From Chloroflexota bacterium (lineage in GTDB: Bacteria; Chloroflexota; UBA6077; JACCZL01): a stretch of 62,466 bases of DNA. This document shows, one piece after another, positions 17,273 through 23,519 of this stretch (its first letter is position 1; each line of letters opens with the position of its first letter). The stretch lies in the NCBI GenBank assembly GCA_020850535.1, contig JADZEM010000136.1, positions 1-62,466 of the forward strand, in the 5' to 3' direction. A program made the position numbers and the translations under genes. Below the pieces are notes generated by a model. That model ran no database searches and had not been told where the DNA came from. It was given only the letters and a program-made list of their open reading frames with translations.

Positions 17273-17300
17273 ACCAGACATTGTGTGACTATTGTCTGGT
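17273..17300. promoter_or_regulatory. Palindromic operator candidate ACCAGACA-N12-TGTCTGGT
   Basis: Perfect 8-base arms separated by 12 bases lie between the divergent aldo/keto reductase (17083) and Tm-1-like gene (17424). The surrounding 70 bases are AT-richer than the genes and include TTGTAT...TACAGT, a possible weak rightward promoter. The arms contain the CCAGACA heptamer also found near the promoter at 13997-14025, so one regulator could control both sides. Confidence 0.5.
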
Positions 17301-17423
17301 ACAAGCTCGGCGACGGTGGCCGTGACAGCGGGCGTTGCGCAGGGGTCTGGGATGGACCGGCCATGGCGCGAGGCCTTCGCATGGCGTGGGACGGGCCAAC
17401 CGGCGGTTGGGGAAGGGAGGGGG

Positions 17424-18668
17424 ATGGTGCAGGGTGGCAAGACCGTGGTCCTCCTGGCCACGCTCGACACGAAGGGTGAGGAGACGCGTTTCGTCAAAGA
17501 CACGATTGAGGGGCGCGGGCTGCGGACGCTGGTGGTGGACACCGGCGTCCGGGGAGCCCCGGCCTTCGCCGCCGACGTGTCCCGCGCCGAGGTAGCGGAG
17601 GCGGCCGGCGAGGATGTGATCGCGCTGGCCGAAGCCCGTGACCGTGGGCGGGCGGCCGGCGTGATGGGGCAGGGCGCGGCTGTTGTCGTCACGCGGCTGC
17701 ACGCCGAGGGTAGGCTCGACGGCCTGCTCACCATCGGCGGCGGCACCGGTAGCTCGATCGCCAATCCAGCGCTGGTGGCGCTCCCGCTGGGCATCCCGAA
17801 GATGATGGTCACCGTGCGCTCGGCGATTGACTATCGAACGGTGTTCGCGCGGAAGGATGTGACGGTCGTGTACGCCGTCACGGACATTCTCGGGCTCAAC
17901 CCGGTGCTGCGACGCATCCTGAGCAACGCGGCCGGCGCGATCAGCGGCATGGTCGAGCAGGAGTACGTCGAGCCGCTGGCCCGGCCGGTGGTGGCGGTGA
18001 CCTCGTTCGGGGTGACGACGCCGGCGGCGATGCGCTGCCGCGAGATCTTGCTGGAGCACGGCTTCGAGGTGGTGGTCTTCCCGGCCACGGGGACGGGGGG
18101 GATGAGCCTGGAGGAGCTGATCGACCAGGGGACGGTCCAGGCGGTGCTGGATCTCACCACCTCCGAGCTGGCGGACGAGCTTTGCGGGGGATCGGCCACG
18201 GCCGGGCCGCACCGGCTGGAGGCGGCGGCGCGCATGGGCATCCCACAGGTCGTCATCCCCGGTGCGATGGACTTCGTGAACTTCCGGTCGGTCGAGCAGA
18301 TCCCGTCCCAGTACAAGGATCGCCTGTTCTACTTCCACACGCCGACCACCGCGCTCATGCGGACGACCGCCGAGGAGAACATCATCCTGGGTGGGCAGGT
18401 TGGCGAGCGAGTCGGTCGCTCGGCCGGGCCGGCCGTGGTGCTGATCCCGATGCGCGGCTATTCGGACTACGACCATGAGGGCCGGGTGTTCTGGGATCCG
18501 GCCGCCGACCGCGCGTTCGTCGAGGGCGTGCGCAGCTCGATCGGCGACCGGATACCGGTGATCGAGGTGGACCTGCACGTCAACGATCCGGATTTCGCGG
18601 CGACAGCGGTCGAGCGCCTGGTGCATCTGATGGCCTCGGCCCGGGCGGCGGGGGTGGCAATGGCCTGA
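17424..18668 (+). CDS. Tm-1-like ATP-binding protein (UPF0261), copy 2
   Basis: A 414-residue paralogue of the protein at 8992. It shows KTVVLLATLDTKGEETRFVKD, GLLTIGGGTGSSIANPALVALP, VTSFGVTTPAAMRC, VVVFPATGTGGMSLEELID and PQVVIPGAMDFVNFR. The start at 17424 follows a GGAAGGGAGGGGG stretch. A TIM-barrel gene of the PF09370 family follows after 114 bases. UPF0261 plus PF09370 is the domain order inside tomato Tm-1, so this pair is in effect a Tm-1 split over two genes. The bacterial function is unknown. Confidence 0.85.
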   Translation: MVQGGKTVVLLATLDTKGEETRFVKDTIEGRGLRTLVVDTGVRGAPAFAADVSRAEVAEAAGEDVIALAEARDRGRAAGVMGQGAAVVVTRLHAEGRLDGLLTIGGGTGSSIANPALVALPLGIPKMMVTVRSAIDYRTVFARKDVTVVYAVTDILGLNPVLRRILSNAAGAISGMVEQEYVEPLARPVVAVTSFGVTTPAAMRCREILLEHGFEVVVFPATGTGGMSLEELIDQGTVQAVLDLTTSELADELCGGSATAGPHRLEAAARMGIPQVVIPGAMDFVNFRSVEQIPSQYKDRLFYFHTPTTALMRTTAEENIILGGQVGERVGRSAGPAVVLIPMRGYSDYDHEGRVFWDPAADRAFVEGVRSSIGDRIPVIEVDLHVNDPDFAATAVERLVHLMASARAAGVAMA

Positions 18669-18782
18669 TTGTCGCCCGCTCTCTCGTGATCGGCATTCAG
18701 CTCGCGATGCTGGCTTGGTGGCCAGGATCGCCGTTCCGCTCGCCGCGTCTGAGGCGCAGCGAGCACTGAAGGGGCAGCAGCG

Positions 18783-19646
18783 ATGACGCTTGATCACTCG
18801 TTCACCAGGACCGAGATCCTCGATCGGCTGCACGCCAGCGTCGCGGCCGGCAAGCCGATCGTCGGGGCGGGGTGCAGCGCCGGCATCGTGGCGAAGGCGG
18901 CCGAGTTGGGTGGCGCCGACTTCATCGTGGTGTACAGCACCGGCCGCTCGCGGATCATGGGCCTGCCGACGACGCAGATCGGCCACTCGAACACGGTCAC
19001 CCTGGAGATGTTCGACGAGATCGAGAACGTGGTAAACAACACCCCGATCGTCGTCGGCATCGAGGCGCAGGACCCGACGTGCATGAGCCTGCAGCGCCTG
19101 CTGGACAAGTTCCGCACCAAGGGCTTCAATGGGCTGATCAACTTCCCGGGCCTCGGGCAGGTGCTGGACACGCGTGGCACGATGCGCGAGGACGTCGGCC
19201 TCGGGTTCTCACGCGAGGTGGAGCTGATCAAGCTGGCGCGCAGCCAGGACTTCTTCACCACGGCGTACGCCTACAACGTCGAGGCGGCGCGGCGGCTGGC
19301 CGCGGCCGGCGTGGACGTGCAGATCGCGCATGCCGGCTGGACGACGGGCGGGCTGTCCGGCCGCTCGACCTCCGGGGCGCCGTCGCTGCAGCAGGCCGCC
19401 GACCATTGCCAGGCGATCTTCGAGGTGACCAGGCAAGAGAACCCGGACGCCATCCTGCTGGCGCACGGCGGCCCGTATGACGTTCCGGAGAACGTGACGA
19501 AGCTGTACGAGATGACGGACGCCGTCGGCTTCGTCGGGGCGTCGAGCATCGAGCGCATCCCGATCGAGCGGGCAGTCATGGACGCGGTGTCGTCGTTCAA
19601 GTCGGCGGTGCTGCCCCGCCTGCAGAAGGTCGGTGCCGCCGTCTGA
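18783..19646 (+). CDS. PEP hydrolase-type TIM-barrel protein (PF09370 family), copy D
   Basis: A 287-residue paralogue of the three leftward copies. Marks are FTRTEILDRLHASVAAGKPI, GAGCSAGIVAKAAELGGADF, STGRSRIMGLPTTQIGHSN, LLAHGGPYDVPENV and GASSIERIPIE. Here CSAG replaces the SSxG of copies B and C. The HGGP motif is kept in all four. It follows the Tm-1-like gene in the same operon and precedes a strong hairpin at 19659. Confidence 0.85.
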   Translation: MTLDHSFTRTEILDRLHASVAAGKPIVGAGCSAGIVAKAAELGGADFIVVYSTGRSRIMGLPTTQIGHSNTVTLEMFDEIENVVNNTPIVVGIEAQDPTCMSLQRLLDKFRTKGFNGLINFPGLGQVLDTRGTMREDVGLGFSREVELIKLARSQDFFTTAYAYNVEAARRLAAAGVDVQIAHAGWTTGGLSGRSTSGAPSLQQAADHCQAIFEVTRQENPDAILLAHGGPYDVPENVTKLYEMTDAVGFVGASSIERIPIERAVMDAVSSFKSAVLPRLQKVGAAV

Positions 19647-19658
19647 GGCACCAATCCC

Positions 19659-19700
19659 GCTGTTGGCCCCGCCCCGTCACGCTGGGGCGGGGCCAACAGC
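19659..19700 (+). terminator. Strong 17-bp hairpin after barrel copy D
   Basis: Perfect 17-base GC-rich arms (19659-19675 and 19684-19700) enclose an 8-base loop, starting 12 bases after the stop at 19646. No T-run follows. It probably ends or attenuates the Tm-1/barrel transcript, letting the HAD gene be expressed at a different level. Confidence 0.6.
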
Positions 19701-19789
19701 GTGAGCCTCGCGCACGAGGAGGAAGAGATCGGCAAGGCGAGTGGTCGGCGCTGTACGAACGCGTGAGCCTCGCGCACGAGGAGGAAGAG
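19699..19789 (+). repeat. 29-bp direct repeat carrying the ribosome binding site of the HAD gene
   Basis: The same 29 bases occur at 19699-19727 and 19761-19789, 62 bases apart. Each copy ends in CACGAGGAGGAAGAG. The second copy supplies the Shine-Dalgarno sequence for the ATG at 19793; the first is followed by no start codon. It looks like a recent local duplication of the leader. Confidence 0.7.
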
Positions 19790-19792
19790 GGG

Positions 19793-20488
19793 ATGCACCT
19801 CGTCCTGTGGGATGTCGACGGGACGCTGATGAATTCGCGCGGCGCCATTCGCCATGCACGCTCCACGGCGCTGCGCTCGGTGTACGGGATCGAGGGCGAG
19901 ATCCGACGCGTCGCCGGCGGGGGCATGACCGATCCGCAGTTGACGCTGGAGACGGTGGCGCTGCACGGCTGGACCGAGGAGTCAGCCCTGGCCCACCTGG
20001 ACGCCTTCCGGGATGCGTACCTCGCCGGGTTGGAGGAGGCGCGGGCGTCGCTGGCGGCGGACCTGGAGGTCCTGGACGGCGTCCGCGAGACGATCGAGCG
20101 GCTGCACGCGCGTGGGGTGGCGCAGTCGCTGCTGACGGGCAACTATGAGCCGGCGGCCCGGCTCAAGGTGAGCGCGGCCGGCCTGGACACGCGCCTGGAC
20201 TTCGCACTCGGGGCGTTCGGCAGCGACAACCGCGACCGCCTCTGCCTGGTGCCGGTGGCGCTGGAGAAGGCGCAGCGCCTGCTCGATCCGGCGATGATCG
20301 CCGCAGACATCGTCGTCATCGGAGACTCGCCGCGTGACATCGCGTGTGCCCGAGCGGGCGGCGCCCGGGCCGTCGCCGTTGCGACGGGGCCACATCCGGC
20401 TGAGGAGCTTGCCACCTTTCATCCGGATGCGTTGCTGGAGCGTCTACACGATAACGACGAGACGATCAAGGCGCTGCTCGGCCGCTAA
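19793..20488 (+). CDS. HAD-family phosphatase, phosphoglycolate phosphatase type
   Basis: A 231-residue haloacid-dehalogenase-type hydrolase. Motif I is LWDVDGTLMNSRGA (nucleophile Asp and second Asp), motif II is SLLTGNYEPAA, a Lys lies in the KVSAAGLDTRLDFALGAFGSD segment or in ALEKAQ, and motif IV is IVVIGDSPRDIACARAGGA. An alpha-helical cap lies at about residues 20-85. The ATG at 19793 follows AGGAGGAAGAGGGG. In this locus it could dephosphorylate a sugar or glycolate phosphate; general detoxification is equally possible. Confidence 0.85.
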   Translation: MHLVLWDVDGTLMNSRGAIRHARSTALRSVYGIEGEIRRVAGGGMTDPQLTLETVALHGWTEESALAHLDAFRDAYLAGLEEARASLAADLEVLDGVRETIERLHARGVAQSLLTGNYEPAARLKVSAAGLDTRLDFALGAFGSDNRDRLCLVPVALEKAQRLLDPAMIAADIVVIGDSPRDIACARAGGARAVAVATGPHPAEELATFHPDALLERLHDNDETIKALLGR

Positions 20489-20522
20489 GAGCGCTCGGCA
20501 ATAGGTAGACAGAAGGAGCATA

Positions 20523-20587
20523 CAGGCACGGACTCCGGCGACAGTAGAGGTGCAAGCCATCTCCGGTCGAGGAGGAGTCCGTGCCTG
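20523..20587. repeat. 14-bp inverted repeat covering the IS5-type transposase start
   Basis: CAGGCACGGACTCC (20523-20536) is repeated inverted at 20574-20587, and the right arm includes the GTG start at 20581. In RNA the hairpin would bury the ribosome binding site, a known way for elements to block translation from readthrough transcripts. It may also be close to the left terminal repeat of the element. Confidence 0.55.
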
Positions 20588-21106
20588 TCCTTCCAGCATG
20601 CCTGTTGGAGCCGCTCTGGGTCCAGTTCTCAGCGCTGCTGCCAGCGCACCCGAAAGTGTCGCCGACCCACCCACTCGGCTGTCATCGGCCACGGATCTCG
20701 GATCGGGTGGTCTTTGCGCACGTGATCGCCGCGCTGGTGCACGGCTCGGGCTACGAGCGGATCGCGAGTCCCGGCTGCTCGGACCGAACCATTCGGCGGC
20801 GTGTCCAGGAGTGGGCAACTGCTGGACTGGCCGAACAGGTCCAGACGCTGGCGCTTCAGGCGTACGATCGCATGATCGGCGTGGACCTGGACGAACTGGC
20901 GGTGGATGGCTGTCTCACGAAGTCACCAGGAGGCGAGGCGGCCCGACGCTCCCCGGTGGACCGTGGCAAGCAAGGAGTGAAGCGCTCGGTGGTGACCGAT
21001 GGGACCGGCATCCCGCTGCACATCGTGTCGGCCGGAGCCAACCGTCACGATAGCCCGCTGCTTGGTCCGACCCTCGCCGGCCTGGACAGGCTAAAGGACG
21101 GACTGC
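20581..21106 (+). pseudogene. IS5-family transposase, 3'-truncated
   Basis: The first 175 codons of an IS5-type DDE transposase: a helix-turn-helix region around GCSDRTIRRRVQEWATAGL, the first catalytic Asp in LAVDGCLTKSPGG, then RSPVDRGKQGVKRSVVTDGTG and IVSAGANRHDSPLLGPTL. The usual second Asp and Glu motifs are missing because the frame is cut at 21107 by the end of the ISAs1-type element. The missing 3' part is not found on the far side of that element, so a deletion accompanied or followed the insertion. Confidence 0.8.
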
Positions 21107-21127
21107 CAGGGCGATTGCATCACTCGA

Positions 21128-21342
21128 TCAGGCGCTCAAACCGTTGAGGACTGAGCGGAGACAGGCCTCGTCGAGGGCGGCGCAAAGGCGTTTGGTGGCG
21201 ATGCTGGAGCAGCGAGAGGTCTCCTGACGGAGCAGGTTGAGGGCGAAGTGGCGGATGATGGCGAGGTTCTTGGGGCCGTGTCCGAGGCGGACGGTGCTGG
21301 CATCCTCGCGGAAGGCGACATCCAAGACCCAGTGCAGGCGGT
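21128..21342 (-). pseudogene. ISAs1-type transposase, 3' exon
   Basis: The C-terminal part begins at the intron 3' splice site (21342) with the codons for RLHWVLDVAFREDASTVRLG and continues KNLAIIRHFALNLLRQE, classic for ISAs1-family transposases. It ends at TGA 21128-21130. Joined to the 5' exon at 26859, the sequence reads GIE-N-RLHWVLDV with the Asn codon split across the intron, as expected of the uninterrupted protein. Confidence 0.85.
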
Positions 21343-21373
21343 GTAGAGTGAGGACGGGAACGCCATACAGCGG

Positions 21374-22648
21374 TTAGCCGCCGCGGTCTTCCCCATCCTC
21401 CTCTCCAAACCGGGCGTGCGACGTTAACCGCACCCGGCTCTCCCTTGGGTTCGCATCGTGGCGACCGTAGTGCTCAGCCTGGTGGCAGGCGACGCAGAGC
21501 GATTCCAGGTCATCGATGTGGTGAGAGACGGTGCCGTGGCGATGGTGAACCTGGAGCGAACCCCGGGCGCCACACCGCACGCAGCGGAACCGATCCCGGA
21601 TCTTCACCCTGAGTTCACGCGTGGCCATGTTCTGTGGCTCCCGACGTGTCGCGCTCGCGCTCGGGAGGCCCATGGTCAGCGTGAAGAGCCGCTCGTCAGG
21701 ACCGGTTTCCCCCAGGGGGTAGTCCGGCACTGGGGCGGTACCCGTGTCTAGGTACGGATGAGCGAAGCCCAACCGGCCTTTCTGCCGGTACCGTCCGCGT
21801 CGTAGCTCCTGCGAGGTGCCAAGCCATTGATACGTCTCGAGCGTCGTGCCGCTCTGACGGATCTGGGCGGTCCAGCGTCGTTGCCCATGGATGCGGCGGG
21901 TCTTGCGCTGGATGAGAGTCCGGGGGCCGCTCGTCGGGTGCTTCTTGCGAAGCCACCGAAGATAGCGATGCCAGGTGTAGTCGGTGACGGCCTTGATGTC
22001 GTGCTGGAGGCTGGTGTGCCGATAGTACTCGGCCCACCCACGGACCAGCGCGTTCAACGTCGTCAACCGCGTGTACTCTTTCATCCAGGCCCACGCTCTG
22101 GTCGTCAGGGTTTTGATCTTCGCTTTGACTCGCACTGTTCCCGCTGCCGTCGGTCGAAGATGGACCACCCAGCGTCCTTCCGGTCGGCCTCGCTGGATGT
22201 GGAAGCCCAGGAAGTCGAAGCCGTCGTTGACGTGCGTGATGGTCGTCTTTTCGTCCGAAAGCTCCAGGTACAGCTCGTCGGCCAGGAAGCGCGTGATCGC
22301 CGCCTTGGCAGCCCGAACACCGGCAATCCCGTCGTTGCTCACGACGCAGAAATCATCGGCGTACCGAATCAGTCTGTAATTGCCGCCGCCCGCTGCGCGT
22401 CTCCGTTCCCGTTCGTATGGTGTGAGGTCCCGCTGCCGCTCGGCCCAGACGTCAAACTCGTGGAGGTAGACGTTGGCGAGGAGCGGTGAGACGCCAGCGC
22501 CCTGGGGGACACCGGCCTCAGAGCGGGCGAAGAGCCCGTTCTCCATCACCCCGGCTTTGAGAAACCGCCAGATGAGCGCGATGAGGTCCTTGTCCGCGAT
22601 CCGTCGCTTCAGGAGACTCACAAGCTTCCGATGCTGAACCGTATCGAA
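21374..22648 (-). pseudogene. Group II intron reverse transcriptase/maturase, C-terminal part
   Basis: The part after the inner insertion starts in FDTVQHRKLVSLLKRRIADK. It holds the RT active site IRYADDFCVVSNDG, then DGFDFLGFHIQRG, the maturase (X) domain around LNALVRGWAEYYRH, and an HNH endonuclease of the CVRCGARGSLQVHHRHG...LCVACHQAEHYGRH type. The frame does not stop after the HNH domain but runs through domain V to TGA at 21374, so the natural stop may have been lost. The N-terminal part is 3.1 kb away at 25770-26277. Split and frameshifted, the enzyme is dead. Confidence 0.9.
21407..21440 (-). ncRNA. Group II intron domain V
   Basis: On the minus strand a 34-base hairpin starts GAGCCGGGTGCGG, has a TTAA terminal loop and returns GTCGCACGCCCGGTTT. 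It matches the domain V consensus (GAGCCGUAUGCG--GAAA-GUCGCACGUACGGUUC) in length, loop position and the catalytic AGC-type triad region near the 5' side. The loop TTAACGTCG is slightly unusual beside the common GAAA. Confidence 0.85.
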
Positions 22649-22664
22649 CGACCCGGCGTCACAC
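22647..22664. other. Left attachment site (attL-type) of the serine-recombinase element
   Basis: The core dinucleotide AA lies at 22647-22648. To its right, inside the element, are 8 bases and then CGTCACAC (22657-22664). To its left is the interrupted RT codon series for FDTV. The arm is the exact inverse complement of GTGTGACG at 25752-25759 at the other end, at the same 8-base distance from the other AA. Confidence 0.75.
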
Positions 22665-23133
22665 TACCCACCTCGAGGGTTTCCCGGCCACCGTCACCGT
22701 CGTCCGACCGCACCACCCGCTTGAAGGTCAGGCCCTCTCAGTACTCGGCTGGACGCGGCGGCAGGGGACGCTCGATCTCCTCCTCCTGCTCCCGGATGGC
22801 TCCCGCTCGCTGATCCCGTCCGGCTGGACTGACCTGGCACCTGGTCCGTCCACGGAGGCGCCAGCCCCGGCGACGCTCGGCACGCTCGCCGATCTCCTGC
22901 AGGCCGGCCGTATCGTCGCCGGGCTGCTTCGCTGCCTCCCGCCGCAAGCGGATGATGGGCGCATCGCTGCCCAGGAGGATGCCGATGCGCAGCCGGCAGT
23001 TGCCGCTGGACCTCGGGGAGATCCCGACGTCCCCAGCGTCGCTCTGGGACGTGTTCCCAGCCGAGGACCAGCTCGCCGCCGTCGCAGCCCTGGCCCGGCT
23101 GATGGCCCAGGCCACCGTGCATGCCGTTCATGA
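22648..23133 (+). CDS. DUF5372-like gene body without a start codon in this arrangement
   Basis: A frame of 162 codons runs from the left end of the element to TGA at 23131-23133. It encodes TVTVVRPHHPLEGQALSVLG and LLPDGSRSLIPSGWTDLAPG. This resembles the small DUF5372 proteins that accompany such recombinases, as I recall them. No ATG, GTG or TTG occurs in frame near the start. In the excised circle, ATG-GCT-CCA from the right end (25760-25768) would join in frame through the AA core to ACG at 22648, giving an N-terminus MAPTTRRHTT. The last 50 codons overlap the next gene and may not be natural. Function unknown. Confidence 0.5.
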   Translation, partial: TTRRHTTHLEGFPATVTVVRPHHPLEGQALSVLGWTRRQGTLDLLLLLPDGSRSLIPSGWTDLAPGPSTEAPAPATLGTLADLLQAGRIVAGLLRCLPPQADDGRIAAQEDADAQPAVAAGPRGDPDVPSVALGRVPSRGPARRRRSPGPADGPGHRACRS

Positions 23134-23179
23134 GGAGGAGTGCCCCGATGCCGCGACCGACGACGAGCCCGTCGCGTGA
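22985..23179 (+). CDS. Small accessory protein of the recombinase element
   Basis: A 64-residue protein starting MRSRQLPLDLGEIPTSPASL, with AGGAGG six bases before the ATG at 22985 (an ATG at 22979 is too close). It contains WDVFPAEDQLAAVAALARLM, a short helical stretch similar to small proteins that I recall next to such recombinases (a -LW--LP-E----L---LA-L--KA pattern). The tail is acidic. It overlaps the next gene by 32 bases, so the two are probably coupled. The function is unknown; a recombination directionality factor or helper is a reasonable guess. Confidence 0.55.
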   Translation: MRSRQLPLDLGEIPTSPASLWDVFPAEDQLAAVAALARLMAQATVHAVHEEECPDAATDDEPVA

Positions 23180-23519
23180 CGATGGCGTGACGACCACGTG
23201 CCCGGTCTGTACCCGCCCCTTCGTGCCAGTCGGACGCCAGCGCGTCTGTTCGGCCGCGTGCCGCCAGGCCGCGTATCGCCGCCGCCAGCAGGCGCATGTC
23301 CCAGCGGTGGTGCTGCCGCCCCAGCGATCACGCCGCGAGGGGACGATCTATCAGTGCCCCACGTGTGAGACGCGCTACCTCGGGACCCAGCGCTGTCCCG
23401 AGTGCGGCGTGTTCTGCCAGCGGGTCGGGCCCGGCGGGCTCTGTCCCTCATGCGATGAGCCGGTCGCCGTCGCCGACCTCGTCGCCGACCTCGTCGCCGA
23501 CCTGGGAGGTCGTCCCTGA
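23148..23519 (+). CDS. Zinc-ribbon accessory protein of the recombinase element
   Basis: A 123-residue protein with several zinc-binding pairs: CPVCTRPFVPVGRQRVCSAAC-QAAYRRR (a short 'CxxC...CsaaCrq' treble-clef pattern), YQCPTCETRYLGTQRCPECG and GLCPSCDEPV. The end is a 12-base tandem repeat encoding VADL three times. GGAGG lies upstream of the ATG at 23148. Its stop overlaps the recombinase start by one base, so the two are coupled. Probably DNA- or RNA-binding; the role is not known. Confidence 0.65.
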   Translation: MPRPTTSPSRDDGVTTTCPVCTRPFVPVGRQRVCSAACRQAAYRRRQQAHVPAVVLPPQRSRREGTIYQCPTCETRYLGTQRCPECGVFCQRVGPGGLCPSCDEPVAVADLVADLVADLGGRP

